From the NCBI GenBank assembly GCA_958296165.1, contig OY282447.1, positions 2,046,001 to 2,110,000 on the forward strand: a stretch of DNA of 64,000 nucleotides. Reading direction: 5' to 3'. A program made the position numbers and the translations under genes. This stretch comes from an uncultured Pseudomonadales bacterium. Its GTDB lineage: Bacteria > Pseudomonadota > Gammaproteobacteria > Pseudomonadales > Azotimanducaceae. Below the pieces are notes generated by a model, which saw only the letters and a list, made by a program, of their open reading frames with translations, was not told where the DNA came from and ran no database searches. Below, in pieces: positions 25,348 through 34,635 of this stretch (the first letter of the stretch is position 1; each line of letters opens with the position of its first letter).

Positions 25348-26268
25348 ATGCAATTCGGGGCACAGCTCGTCAACTACTTCTGCGAATGGGACGACACATT
25401 GGCCACCATGAAGGTGGTGCAGAACGGTCGCTGGCACAGCTTGTGGTGGTCAGACCACTTTCTGCCGCCGGTGGGAAGGCGAGACCTCGAAGGCGGCGGC
25501 GCATTGGAAGGCTGGTCGCTGCTCACTGCCGCAGCGGCGCTCACCGAACGCTTGAAACTCGGCCTCTTGGTCTCCGGCAACACTTACCGCAACCCCGCGC
25601 TGCTTGCCAAGATGTGCGCCACCATCGATCAGATCTCGCACGGGCGCTTGATCCTCGGCATCGGCGCGGCCTGGTTCAAACGCGAGCATGAAGCCTACGG
25701 CTGGCGCTTTCCGCCGCTCAAGGAACGCTGCGATCGCCTGGAGGAAGCGCTCGATGTCATCAAGCTGCTCTTCACCGAAGGAAACGGCGGTTTCGCGGAC
25801 TACGCTGGCAAGTATTACCAGCTAGACCACGCGCCGCTCTCCCCGGCCTGCTACCAAGAGCCCCATTTGCCCATCCTAGTCGGCGGCAACGGCGAGAAGC
25901 GCACCTTGAGAACGTGCGCCAAGTACGCGGACATCTGCAATATCGACTTCAACAATCCAGGCGGCGCGGACGTCTTCAAGCACAAGATCGAAGTGTTGGA
26001 ACGGCACTGCGAAGCGCTAGGCAGGGATCCTGCGGAGATCAAGAAGACGGTGGTCCTACCGATACGTTTGGAGGACGACGAAGCCAAGGCGAAGCAGTTG
26101 CGCGAGCGGCGCGGCGGCTGGTTGCTGTACGGCCCGCCCTCCTATGTGATCGACGTCATCGGCGGCTATGTGGACGCCGGTTGCGAGGAGATGATGTTCT
26201 CGACTGTGCCCACCAAGCCGGAGCACTTCGAGCGCATAGACGCCGATGTTCTATCGGCATTCGACTAA
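25348..26268 (+). CDS. LLM-class F420/flavin-dependent oxidoreductase
   Basis: A 306-residue luciferase-like protein. MQFGAQLVNYFCEWDDTL, LWWSDHFLPPVG, LKLGLLVSGNTYRNPALLAKMCATIDQISHGRLILGIGAAW (in segments) and HLPILVGGNGEKRTL are characteristic of the F420-dependent subgroup. AGGGGAAACC is a good ribosome site. The next gene, a hydroxyacid dehydrogenase, follows at 43 bp, and both could be one transcript. Confidence 0.87.
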   Translation: MQFGAQLVNYFCEWDDTLATMKVVQNGRWHSLWWSDHFLPPVGRRDLEGGGALEGWSLLTAAAALTERLKLGLLVSGNTYRNPALLAKMCATIDQISHGRLILGIGAAWFKREHEAYGWRFPPLKERCDRLEEALDVIKLLFTEGNGGFADYAGKYYQLDHAPLSPACYQEPHLPILVGGNGEKRTLRTCAKYADICNIDFNNPGGADVFKHKIEVLERHCEALGRDPAEIKKTVVLPIRLEDDEAKAKQLRERRGGWLLYGPPSYVIDVIGGYVDAGCEEMMFSTVPTKPEHFERIDADVLSAFD

Positions 26269-26310
26269 CACGCGAACGGCTGCATCCTGCCGACGCAAAC
26301 GAGGACAACA

Positions 26311-27369
26311 ATGACTAACTACAAAGTGATGGTGCAGGCCCAAGTGGGCGTCTCCTACGACTTAGCGGATTCGCGCTACGAGATTGAACGCGAGGCGCTG
26401 GATCCCATCGGCGCGGAGATCGTTGAAGTGCCTGCAAAGGACGAAGCCGAGTTCATCGCCGCCGTGCGGGGAGAGGCGGATGCGTTGATCGCGCGCGGCC
26501 GGCGCATTAGCCGCAACGTCATCGAGAGCTTGGAGAAGTGTACCGTGATCGGCTTGGGCAGCGTCGGCGCGGACACCGTGGACGTAGACGCCGCCACGGA
26601 CTGCGGCATCGTCGTCACCAACGTGCCGGATGTGTTCATCGACGAAGTGGCCGACCACACCATGATGATGTTCCTCGCCGCACACCGCCGCCTGCTGCTG
26701 ATGCACCGTCTCACGCAGGAAGGCCGCTGGTCCGAAGGTCGGCCGCACCACGCCGACATCCCCCGCCTATGGGGCTTGACCATCGGCCTCGTTTCCTTCG
26801 GCAATGTGGCAAAGGCCGTAGCGCGCCGATGCCACGCCTTCGGCCTGCGCGTGATCGCCTACGACCCCTACGTTTCGGAACTGGAGATGACGGCTGTGAA
26901 CGTAGAGCCGGTAACGAGCCTGTTCGAGCTGCTCGAACGCTCGGACTTCGTTTCCATGCACGCGCCGTTAAACGCCGAAACCACGCATATGCTCAGCGAC
27001 GCGCACTTCGGCCGCATGAAGAAGACGGCGCTCTTCGTCAACAACGGGCGCGGGCCCACCGTGGATGAGGAAGCGCTGATCCGCGCCTTGGAGGCGGGCG
27101 AGATCGCCGGCGCCGCGCTCGATGTGTTCGAGGTGGAGCCGGTATCCACCAACAACCCGCTCCTGCACATGGACAACGTGGTTTGCACGCCGCACATCGC
27201 GTCTGCCACTTCCAGGATGGCGCCGGAAACGCGCCGCCGCCTAGGGCGTGAATTGGCGACCGTGCTGCAAGGCATGTGGCCGCGCAGCGCCGTCAATCCG
27301 GCCGTGTTGCCGAAGACGAACCTGCGGCGCTGGCAGCCCTATCCGCAGACGCGCGGGCCGAATCGTTAG
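26311..27369 (+). CDS. D-2-hydroxyacid dehydrogenase (NAD-dependent)
   Basis: A 352-residue member of the D-isomer hydroxyacid dehydrogenase / C-terminal-binding-protein family. The catalytic Arg is in VNNGRGP near residue 248, Glu in DVFEVEP near 276 and His in CTPHIAS near 296. The nucleotide loop reads GLVSFGNVA instead of G-x-G-x-x-G: the second glycine is serine, a substitution seen in some members. Substrate not determinable. It follows the LLM gene in the same direction. Confidence 0.87.
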   Translation: MTNYKVMVQAQVGVSYDLADSRYEIEREALDPIGAEIVEVPAKDEAEFIAAVRGEADALIARGRRISRNVIESLEKCTVIGLGSVGADTVDVDAATDCGIVVTNVPDVFIDEVADHTMMMFLAAHRRLLLMHRLTQEGRWSEGRPHHADIPRLWGLTIGLVSFGNVAKAVARRCHAFGLRVIAYDPYVSELEMTAVNVEPVTSLFELLERSDFVSMHAPLNAETTHMLSDAHFGRMKKTALFVNNGRGPTVDEEALIRALEAGEIAGAALDVFEVEPVSTNNPLLHMDNVVCTPHIASATSRMAPETRRRLGRELATVLQGMWPRSAVNPAVLPKTNLRRWQPYPQTRGPNR

Positions 27370-27415
27370 GAACACCCCAACGAATCGACCAAGTGCCATA
27401 GGCGCAAGCCAGCCG

Positions 27416-28510
27416 TTATTCGCCGCGCTCGTCGAGCAACTGGTAGATGCGAGCCACCGCCAGCGGGTCGAAGCCTGGTCTGCGGCCTGGCAGCCTGTCC
27501 TCGAATGCGGTGAGGTCCACAGCCGCTGCGGCCTCGTCGGCGGCCTTGCCTTCCCCGCGCAGCGCCACTACTTGCTTCCATAGCTCGCGGTAGAAATCCT
27601 GTACATGGCCGATCAGCGCCCGGTCGGAGACCTTCGGGCCGTGGCCGGGCAGGATCAAATCGAAGTCGAGCGCTTTGAGGTTCTCCAGCGTTTCCGGCCA
27701 CTCGTCCACATAGCCGTCGCCGAGCCAGGATGGGCCGCCGAGCATCATGTCGCCGGTGAAGACGATGCGCTCGTTAGGCAGGTAGACCACGATGTCGCCG
27801 CCGGTGTGGGCGCGCCCACAGAACACGATCTGAATCTCTCGCTCGCCCCGGTAGATCGTCAAGCGCTCGTTGAGGGTGATGTTGGGCGGCACCGGATCGA
27901 CTTCCTTGGTGGCCTCGATGTGGGCTTTCGTCAATGCGATGCGAGCCTCGATGCCTGTGCGTTCCTCGGCGTCTTCCGTTTCCGCCAACCTTGCCTGCAT
28001 GCGTTCGAGCATCGCTGGCTGGCCGGCGAGTTCGCGCGCGAACGTGCCTTCTTCAAGCGGTGTGCCAGCCATCTTCTGGCGCGTGAACTCGTGGCCGATG
28101 ATCTTCACCGGCATGAACGCTTGGTTTCCGTGCGCGTGGTCGTAGTGAAAGTGAGTGTTCACTAGCAAGCTGATGGGCTTGTCGGTGACTTGACGGATGG
28201 AGGCGATGAGTTGGCCCCCGGTCGCCGGCGTAATGTGCGAATCCACCACCAGTACGTCGTCGTCGTTGATGAGCACCATGGAATTGCTGTTGAACATCGG
28301 CACCGTGTAGCGCACGAAGTAGACGCCGGGGGCCACTAGCTCGAAGCTGTGCGTATCGGTGCTGAAGTCGCCCTCTATCTGCGGCTCGGCCGCCGGCGCA
28401 GCGTCGGCCGCTTGGCTTGCGGCCTCCTCGTCGGCTGGGGGTGAGCATGCGGCGACGATTGCGGTCGCTAGCAGCAAGGCAACGGCCCTGGTTGCGGTGA
28501 CGGTTTGCAT
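27416..28510 (-). CDS. Metallo-beta-lactamase-fold hydrolase lipoprotein
   Basis: A 364-residue protein with a lipoprotein signal (lipobox IVAAC at about residue 22). The MBL zinc ligands are present: NTHFHYDHAHG, GRAHTGGD, VFTGDMMLGG and LPGHGP. This is the subgroup of secreted quinoprotein-relay/SoxH-like MBL proteins. The linker from 160-215 is long, helical and charged. It is divergent from the DUF6152 gene. It could act on a small periplasmic ester or lactone; substrate unknown. Confidence 0.85.
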   Translation of the reverse strand: MQTVTATRAVALLLATAIVAACSPPADEEAASQAADAAPAAEPQIEGDFSTDTHSFELVAPGVYFVRYTVPMFNSNSMVLINDDDVLVVDSHITPATGGQLIASIRQVTDKPISLLVNTHFHYDHAHGNQAFMPVKIIGHEFTRQKMAGTPLEEGTFARELAGQPAMLERMQARLAETEDAEERTGIEARIALTKAHIEATKEVDPVPPNITLNERLTIYRGEREIQIVFCGRAHTGGDIVVYLPNERIVFTGDMMLGGPSWLGDGYVDEWPETLENLKALDFDLILPGHGPKVSDRALIGHVQDFYRELWKQVVALRGEGKAADEAAAAVDLTAFEDRLPGRRPGFDPLAVARIYQLLDERGE

Positions 28511-28668
28511 GGCTTTCGCTCCGTTAGTGAGGTGGCCTCAGTGCCGTCATTGTCCACCATCTTCGGCGCAGTGGCGAGCGCCGGGAGGAACGAGTAGGAT
28601 GCGAAGCAGGTGGCAGCGCAACGCGCACCCATAAACGAGAACAGGACCGTAACCAAACGGAGGGCAGA

Positions 28669-29157
28669 ATGAACACTCGCGTGTACCCTGTCGCGGCCTT
28701 GGCAGTGGCCGCCGCCATCGTCGCCGCACCGAACGGCAACGCCCACCACGCCTTCTCGGCGGAGTTCGATGCCGACCTACCGATCCGCATCCAAGGCAAG
28801 ATCGTGCAGGTGGACTGGATCAATCCGCACGCTTGGGTGCTTGTGGAGCACGTCAAGGAAGACGGCACGGCGCAAGTGTGGCAACTTGAAGCAGGCACGC
28901 CGAACACGCTGCTGCGCCGCGGCATGACGCGGCAGCTCTTGCAGCCGGGCACCGAGGTGGTCGTGCGCGGCTATCAGAGCAAGGATCGCAATTGCGAGCC
29001 GATCTGTTCCGGCAGCGGGCGCGACATCACCTTCCCGGACGGGCGCAAGTTCTTCATGGGTTCGTCCGGCACCGGCGCACCGCGTGACGGCGCGGACCCG
29101 CGTGAGCCGGCGAAAGCCGACCAGAGCGACCTGCCGGAGGATACCCCCGAGGAGTAG
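28669..29157 (+). CDS. DUF6152 family secreted protein
   Basis: A 162-residue exported protein. The signal peptide ends near GNAHHAFSAEFD, where the HHAF motif is typical of the family. The domain continues with RIQGKIVQVDWINPHAWVLVE and WQLEAGTPNTLLRRGMT, GRDITFPDGRKFFMG. The fold is probably a small OB-like beta barrel. It converges on the next gene with 4 bp between stops. Members often sit beside the secreted proteins found at 29162 and 30253. Function unknown. Confidence 0.8.
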   Translation: MNTRVYPVAALAVAAAIVAAPNGNAHHAFSAEFDADLPIRIQGKIVQVDWINPHAWVLVEHVKEDGTAQVWQLEAGTPNTLLRRGMTRQLLQPGTEVVVRGYQSKDRNCEPICSGSGRDITFPDGRKFFMGSSGTGAPRDGADPREPAKADQSDLPEDTPEE

Positions 29158-29161
29158 AGCG

Positions 29162-30238
29162 CTACTCCTCGCCGCTCTCGCCGCTCGTTTCAGCTAGCAG
29201 GTCTTCCTTCTTCGGCAGGCCGCGGAACCAGCTAGGCAGCCAGCCCTTCTTATCCTCGACGCCCAGGCGTTCTTCGCGCCGTGCGCCGGCCAGCATCAGG
29301 TGCATGGCGCGGTTGCCTTCATGGCAGGCGTACTCATAGACCTGGTCCTCGGTCGCCTGCATGTCCTGCTGGGTGGACCACGGCCCCTCGAATGACTCTG
29401 GATCGTCCACCGTGTACTCGTAGCGCAGCGTGTCTTTGTCCAAGCGGCTGAAGCGCTCCGTCAAGAGCATATTTGGGCCGGAGCCGCGGAAGTTGGTGTG
29501 CGGCGTAAAGTTCTTCGTCTCCACCACCAAGGTGTCGCCTTCCCAGCGCCCGCGCGAATCGCCCTTCCACAGGCGCACGTTATCCGACATGTGATCGCCG
29601 CCGTCGGTGGGGATCACGCGGTGGTCGTTGACCATTTCGTTCAAGATCGCCACGTAGCCTTGCGATTGGAATACGCGCATGATGTTGTTGTAGGCCCCGG
29701 AACTCATCGGCGGGCCGGAATTGAACCCCACCAAGCAGCGTGTTGCCGGCGGTCGGTCGGCAGCGGTAATGGGCCGGCGTTCCCACACTTCCCGATTCTC
29801 CGCCATGCGCATCCGCGCGTATCGGGTGTGCGCCGGCATTCTGCCGTTGGGCGGATCGACGATCAGCGAAGTGCGCCCGCCGCTGATCTTGGTGCCTACG
29901 TCGATGAAGATGAAGTCGTAGCCCACGTCCACGTCGCCTTGGCTCGGCTCATCGGAGGCAGACCGTTCCAAGGCGCTCTGGTGGCCCTGGGCGACGGCCG
30001 CTTCCCACTGCGCCACTTCTTCTGCCGTGAGGAACTCCTTGTCCTTGTACGCCTCGGGGCGGTTCATGGGCGTTGCGGTGCGGAAATCCCAGGTGCCTTG
30101 CAGGTTCGGCACGCCCCACGACGTCTTCATGGGCTCGGCTTGCGCCTGCTCGCCCTCGGCTTCGCTGCCGAGCGCCGGGGCCGCTGCCAGGGCGACGACT
30201 ATTGCGACGCCGAGCGAGCCACGATGCGGCTTGTTCAT
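29162..30238 (-). CDS. Secreted hypothetical protein of DUF6152-associated type
   Basis: A 358-residue protein with signal peptide (MNKPHRGSLGVAIVVALAAAPALG). NLQGTWDF, DPPNGRMPAHT, RWEGDTLVVETKNFTP and DPESFEGPWSTQ are recurring motifs of a common family of uncharacterised exported proteins. The ATG at 30238 is preferred over the upstream GTG because GAGGAGGAAGTG precedes it. It follows the upstream related gene (30253) closely, so both are one operon. The shared RFEGDALVVDV / RWEGDTLVVET motif suggests the two are distant paralogs. Confidence 0.7.
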   Translation of the reverse strand: MNKPHRGSLGVAIVVALAAAPALGSEAEGEQAQAEPMKTSWGVPNLQGTWDFRTATPMNRPEAYKDKEFLTAEEVAQWEAAVAQGHQSALERSASDEPSQGDVDVGYDFIFIDVGTKISGGRTSLIVDPPNGRMPAHTRYARMRMAENREVWERRPITAADRPPATRCLVGFNSGPPMSSGAYNNIMRVFQSQGYVAILNEMVNDHRVIPTDGGDHMSDNVRLWKGDSRGRWEGDTLVVETKNFTPHTNFRGSGPNMLLTERFSRLDKDTLRYEYTVDDPESFEGPWSTQQDMQATEDQVYEYACHEGNRAMHLMLAGARREERLGVEDKKGWLPSWFRGLPKKEDLLAETSGESGEE

Positions 30239-30252
30239 CACTTCCTCCTCGT

Positions 30253-31101
30253 TCACTCAACGGTTTCTTGCGGATACAGGTGGCCGTAGGTCGCGTATTC
30301 GGCGAACTCGATGCACTTGTATTCGATGATTTGCGCGCCTTCTTCCTGGCGCCGGTAGAGCGGCATGCGGATCGTCCACGGCTGTGTGAAAACGGCGGGA
30401 TCCTCGATGCTGGCTTCGTACTGCAGCGTGTTCGGCCCGGTGCGCGTGTACCGTTCCACAACCTTGAGTTCCGCGCTGTGGAAGTTGCCGGCGCTGTCGA
30501 ACCAAGTCTCCGGCGTTTGGGCGGTCACGTCTACCACCAAGGCGTCGCCCTCGAATCGGCCTAGCGAGTAGCCCATCCAACTCGGCAGTTCCGCTTCGGT
30601 GCCGGGGCGGTCCAGATGGATCACCCGGCTGTTGCTGCCGAACTCGTAGGCAACCAGGATGGCGTCCTTCGATTGCACGAACTGGAATGGAAACGGCATG
30701 TAGGTGGCGCGCGGAATGCCGGGTATGTAGCACTTCACGGCCGGGTCTAGCTGCACCCAGTTGGCGCGGTTCTCGTCGCGCTTGGCGCGCGCCCAGTCTT
30801 GATACGGAATGGTGCCGCCGACTACCACGCTGCGCCCGGCGGGGATGGCGCCGAGCGCACCCAAAATCGGTGCCGGCCCTTGGCGGGCGGCGTGGTCTTC
30901 CAAATCCCAATGGGCGGCGCCCATGGCTTGCCAGATGCCGTTGTAGTCCGGGTCGCCGTCCGGCGTTTTCGGAACGACGTAGACGTTCGGATCCGCGGGC
31001 GCATCGGTGGGCGCTTGCTCGCACCCGCCCGCGAGCGTCAGCAACGCGGCTGACGAGGCGATTAGCGCCGCGCTCTTGAGTTTCGGAAATCGGTTCTGCA
31101 T
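30253..31101 (-). CDS. Lipoprotein, secreted hypothetical protein related to the next gene
   Basis: A 282-residue lipoprotein starting MQNRFPK with lipobox LAGGC. It carries DYNGIWQAMG, AVKCYIPGIPRATYMPFPFQ, HLDRPG, SWMGYSLGRFEGDALVVDV and DPAVFTQPWT, the same order of motifs as in the downstream gene. Stop overlaps GTGA with an alternative start of that gene. The family is often next to DUF6152 and GMC or LLM oxidoreductases in environmental bacteria. Function unknown. Confidence 0.7.
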   Translation of the reverse strand: MQNRFPKLKSAALIASSAALLTLAGGCEQAPTDAPADPNVYVVPKTPDGDPDYNGIWQAMGAAHWDLEDHAARQGPAPILGALGAIPAGRSVVVGGTIPYQDWARAKRDENRANWVQLDPAVKCYIPGIPRATYMPFPFQFVQSKDAILVAYEFGSNSRVIHLDRPGTEAELPSWMGYSLGRFEGDALVVDVTAQTPETWFDSAGNFHSAELKVVERYTRTGPNTLQYEASIEDPAVFTQPWTIRMPLYRRQEEGAQIIEYKCIEFAEYATYGHLYPQETVE

Positions 31102-31167
31102 CGCGTGCCCCCTCAGCGATCGGCCGGCCACCGGCTTTGAGCGTACTACAAACCGCGCAATGGCTGA

Positions 31168-31219
31168 CACTTTCTACACTTCTGCACTTTCCACACTTCC
31201 TACACTTCCACACTTTCTG
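31168..31219 (+). repeat. Low-complexity CACTTYC repeat tract
   Basis: About six irregular copies of CACTTTC/CACTTCC, spaced by 1-5 bases, fill the 50 bp between the lipoprotein promoter region and the CoA-transferase start (31253). The complement is a purine-rich GTGTAGGAAG-type tract. It is unlike the surrounding GC-rich sequence and may affect expression of either gene. Confidence 0.6.
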
Positions 31220-31252
31220 GCTTCGGCGGATTCGGCGGACTATGATGGCGCG

Positions 31253-32542
31253 ATGGAAGCGCAGCCTTTCGCCGGCATCCGAGTGGTGGAGTTCGGCCAG
31301 TTCGTGTCGGTGCCGTTCTGCGCCCAACTGCTCGCCGAAGGCGGTGCCGAGGTCATCAAGATCGAGGCTCTTGCAGGCGATCCCACGCGGCTGCTGCGGC
31401 AGATCGCGCCGTTGGAAACCCGCACCTTCATATCTCGCAACCGCGGCAAGCGCTCGCTGCCGCTGGCCTTGCGCAGCGCCGGGGCCAAGCCGGTCATCGA
31501 GCGGTTGCTCGGTTGGGCAGACGTGGCGTTGATGAACTTCCGCCCCGGCTTGGCAGAGCAGATCGGCTTGGATGAGAAGAGGCTGCGCAACCGCTACCCG
31601 CGTTTAGTGTCTGGCACCGTTACGGCTTTCGGTCGGCGCGGCCCGGAGGCGTCGCGGGCCGGCATGGATACGGTGGTGCAGGCGCGCACCGGCTTGATGG
31701 CTGCCAACGGCCGCATCGTCGACGGTCGGCCGGCGCCTGGCGATCCGGTGAGCGCGGACTACATGTGCGCGATGAGCTTGGCGTTCGGCATTTCCGCCGC
31801 GCTGTTGCGGCGCGAACGCACTGGCATTGGCGGCAGCGTTGACGTATCGCTGATGCAGGCGGCCATGGCCTTGGCCAACAGCCAACTCATGCGCTCTGAA
31901 AACGAGGATGCGCCGCTGCATGCCGAGTTGCTGGCTCGCCTGGCCGAACAGCGGCGCGATGGCGTTGGTTTTGTGGAACAGGCGGAACAGGCGCAAGGGA
32001 TGGCTTCGTTGCGAGCCTTGCCGATGGCGAAGGTGTACCTGCGTACCTACGACACGGCGGATGCGCCTATCGCCGTTGCCTGTGGCAGCCCTTCGCTGCG
32101 GATGAAGTTCCTGGACGCTCTCGGCCTTGAAGACGCCGCGCTGGACGCAAACGACGCCCAACGCGAAGGCGCCTATTACGACGACCTCAAGCAGCAGGCG
32201 GAAGCCGTGATGCGCAGCCGCAGCGCCGCGCAGTGGACGGCGCGGCTGAACGCCTTGGGCGTTCCGGTGGCGCAAGTGCGCTTTCCGGTAGAGATGTTCG
32301 ACGATGAGCAGGCACGCGCCAACGGCATGTTCCATCGTCTGCGCCACCCCACAGCGGGCGACTTCACGGTGCTGGCGCCGCCGGTGGGCATCGATGGCGA
32401 CGGCTTCCGCCCGCGCGAGCCTGTGCAGCCCTTCGGTTCACAGAGCAGGGCGATTCTCGGCGAACTCGGCTTCTCTGAAGCGGAAGTGGATGCGCTCATC
32501 GCGAACAAGACTACTCACGCGCAGATTGCGCAAGAAGGCTAG
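31253..32542 (+). CDS. CaiB/BaiF family (type III) CoA-transferase
   Basis: A 429-residue CoA-transferase. The N-terminal block FAGIRVVEFGQFVSVPFCAQLLAEGGAEVIKIE (start of the family domain, quoted as its ends FAGIRV and VIKIE), FISRNRGKRSL and NFRPGLAEQIGLD are present. The catalytic aspartate region, normally near residue 165-170, corresponds here to AGMDTVVQARTGLM. The enzyme moves CoA between carboxylic acids in the cytoplasm. Its stop overlaps the stop of the converging GMC gene by 4 bp (CTAG). Confidence 0.87.
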   Translation: MEAQPFAGIRVVEFGQFVSVPFCAQLLAEGGAEVIKIEALAGDPTRLLRQIAPLETRTFISRNRGKRSLPLALRSAGAKPVIERLLGWADVALMNFRPGLAEQIGLDEKRLRNRYPRLVSGTVTAFGRRGPEASRAGMDTVVQARTGLMAANGRIVDGRPAPGDPVSADYMCAMSLAFGISAALLRRERTGIGGSVDVSLMQAAMALANSQLMRSENEDAPLHAELLARLAEQRRDGVGFVEQAEQAQGMASLRALPMAKVYLRTYDTADAPIAVACGSPSLRMKFLDALGLEDAALDANDAQREGAYYDDLKQQAEAVMRSRSAAQWTARLNALGVPVAQVRFPVEMFDDEQARANGMFHRLRHPTAGDFTVLAPPVGIDGDGFRPREPVQPFGSQSRAILGELGFSEAEVDALIANKTTHAQIAQEG

Positions 32543-34167
32543 GGACGAGCGGAGCGGGCCAGCAGCATGCGCAGCCGTGCCGCCAAGCGGAGGCTGAGCG
32601 CGGCGATGGTAAGCGTCGGATTGGCGGTGCCGGCGGTGGGGAATACCGCGGAACCCAGCAAGTAGAGATTGGCGTGATCGTGGCAGCGCAGGTGGCGATC
32701 CACCACCGAGTGCGCAGCGTCGTCGCCCATGCGGCAAGTGCCGATGATGTGTCCGGCGCCTTCGAACGTCGACCGGTGCTGCACGGCGCTCGCGCCGAGT
32801 TGGGCGAAAATCGCGTCATGCGCCTCCTGGGCCGCGGCCAAGCCGCGCTTGGCATATTCGCCCACCGCGTAGTGGATGCGCGGCAGCGGCACGCCGTAGA
32901 CGTCCTTGTCGTGGCTGTCCAGCGCAACGCGGTTGTTGGCTTCGGGCAGTTGTTCCACTAGCGCCGCCAATTGGATGTGGCGCGAAGCCTGGTCGGCGGC
33001 GGTGCGGCGCAGGGCTTGGCCTCGCAAACCGGCTTGGGCAAGATTCCGGGCTAGCGTCCAAGCGCCGCCGTTGGGCCAGTTCCAGCCGTCGTTGGAAATC
33101 TGAATGCGCAGGCTGGCGCGACCCTTGCGCACCGCACCGTCGCGTAGATTCTCGATGCCGGACGTGGAGATTGGCCCGCGGTAGGGCCAGACGGGTTCGT
33201 CGGCCAACGCCCAGCTGAGCTGGATGGGATGATCCATGAGATGGCGGCCGACTTGGTCGGAGCTATTGGCGGCGCCGTTGGGGTTGTGCTCCGAACGCGA
33301 GTGGAGCAGCAATCGAGGCGTTTCAACGGCGTGCGCGGCGAGCACGTACAGCTGGCCGCGCATCCTTCCTGCACTGCCGTCCGGGCGGCGAAAGGCGATG
33401 CCGGAGACGCGATTGTTGGCGGTTGTTTCCACGCTGGTGGCGGTCGCTCTGTCGTGCAGGGCTGCACCGAGCCGTTCCGCCTTCGCCACGGTCATGCTGG
33501 CGTCGTACTTCGCGCCAACCGGGCACAGCGGAATGCAGCTGGCGCTGCCGCAACAAGAAGGGCGGCCGTCGTGCGCGACGGAGTTGCGCGCTTGCGGCGT
33601 GGCGCGAACCTCGAAGCCGCTGCCCTGCAAGCGCCGGGCGAACACTTGGTCGAGATAGGTCGCAGCGACCGGCGGCAGCGGGAAATCGCCGGAGCGCGGC
33701 GACCCCAAGCTCTCGCTGGAGACGCCGGCCACGCCGAGTTCGCGTTCCGCGTCCAGATAGAAGGGTTCCAGTTCCGCATAGTCGATAGGCCAGTCCACGC
33801 CTTGGCCGTACAAACTCTGCAATCGAAAATCGTTGGGCAGGTAGCGCAGGCACGTGCCGAGCCAATGCCAAGTCGTGCCGCCGACGGCCTTTAGATAGGT
33901 GCTCTTGAACTTGTCCGGGCCGGCTTGGCGATACCAGTGATCGAGATCCAGGGTGAGCGGATGATCGGCTTCCGGCGCTGCGGGGTAGGGGCTTTCCGGC
34001 GTCTTTGCGGCGGCGGCGGCGAAGCGCCGCAGAGCCTCGGCGCGGTCAATGCGCGAGCCGGCTTCGAGCAGGCCGACGCGCACTCCGGCTTCGGCCAAGC
34101 GCTTGGCCAGCAAGGCGCCAGCAATGCCTGCTCCGACGATCGCTACATCGACGTCGATCTCGTTCAT
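32539..34167 (-). CDS. GMC-type FAD-dependent oxidoreductase, large subunit
   Basis: A 542-residue GMC oxidoreductase. The FAD site VDVAIVGAGIAGALLAKRLAEAG is at the N-terminus, GGTTWHWLGTCLRYLPNDF around residue 95, and the C-terminal catalytic/FAD segment (GTCRMGDD, LYLLGSAVFPTAGTANPTLTIAAL). It belongs to the membrane-associated sorbitol/gluconate dehydrogenase-like group with a separate small subunit encoded immediately upstream (ATGA overlap). Electrons probably go to a cytochrome or quinone. Substrate unknown, likely a sugar or polyol. Confidence 0.87.
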   Translation of the reverse strand: MNEIDVDVAIVGAGIAGALLAKRLAEAGVRVGLLEAGSRIDRAEALRRFAAAAAKTPESPYPAAPEADHPLTLDLDHWYRQAGPDKFKSTYLKAVGGTTWHWLGTCLRYLPNDFRLQSLYGQGVDWPIDYAELEPFYLDAERELGVAGVSSESLGSPRSGDFPLPPVAATYLDQVFARRLQGSGFEVRATPQARNSVAHDGRPSCCGSASCIPLCPVGAKYDASMTVAKAERLGAALHDRATATSVETTANNRVSGIAFRRPDGSAGRMRGQLYVLAAHAVETPRLLLHSRSEHNPNGAANSSDQVGRHLMDHPIQLSWALADEPVWPYRGPISTSGIENLRDGAVRKGRASLRIQISNDGWNWPNGGAWTLARNLAQAGLRGQALRRTAADQASRHIQLAALVEQLPEANNRVALDSHDKDVYGVPLPRIHYAVGEYAKRGLAAAQEAHDAIFAQLGASAVQHRSTFEGAGHIIGTCRMGDDAAHSVVDRHLRCHDHANLYLLGSAVFPTAGTANPTLTIAALSLRLAARLRMLLARSARP

Positions 34168-34607
34168 CTTGCGGCGGGCGGCTGCTCCCAAAGCGGTGCG
34201 CAGACGCTGGGCGGCCGAGCGAACCATGCGGTGCGCCAGATCAGTCCGTCGTGCAGGGTGGCCACGACCGGTCCGTCTGTGTGCGGCAGGATGCCGGAAT
34301 ACCAAGCGGCGATGATTTCCACCTCCACGGCCCCGCAATCGGCGCATTCATCGTCCGCACCGTTTGCATTGGGGCGGGCGAGCAGGGTCTTGAGTGCCGA
34401 TTGGCGGCCGACGTCGCTGGTTTCCGACAGATCACGCCAAAGCGCAGCAGCAAAGCCGCTGTCTAAAGCCGATGCGGGAAAGCCAGTAAGCCTTGCCGAC
34501 AGCTCCCGGAATGCCTCCAGCACGCCTGCTTGCGGTGAGGACGCTGCCATCGCGGCAATGCTTGGCGCGGCGCCGCAGAACGTGGCGAACGTGCGGCGGT
34601 TCAGCAC
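34164..34607 (-). CDS. Dehydrogenase small subunit with Tat signal
   Basis: A 147-residue protein starting with GTG at 34607. The N-terminus NRRTFATFCGAAPSIAAMAAS is a twin-arginine signal. The body (LSARLTGFPASALD, ADCGAVEVEIIAAWYSGILP, LIWRTAWFARPPSVC) matches small subunits of FAD-linked sorbitol/sugar dehydrogenases. Such subunits carry the flavoenzyme to the periplasm. Its last bases overlap the GMC gene start (ATGA), supporting a complex. Confidence 0.82.
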   Translation of the reverse strand: MLNRRTFATFCGAAPSIAAMAASSPQAGVLEAFRELSARLTGFPASALDSGFAAALWRDLSETSDVGRQSALKTLLARPNANGADDECADCGAVEVEIIAAWYSGILPHTDGPVVATLHDGLIWRTAWFARPPSVCAPLWEQPPAAR

Positions 34608-34635
34608 GGCGTTTGCGCCAAGCGCTTGCCTGGCG

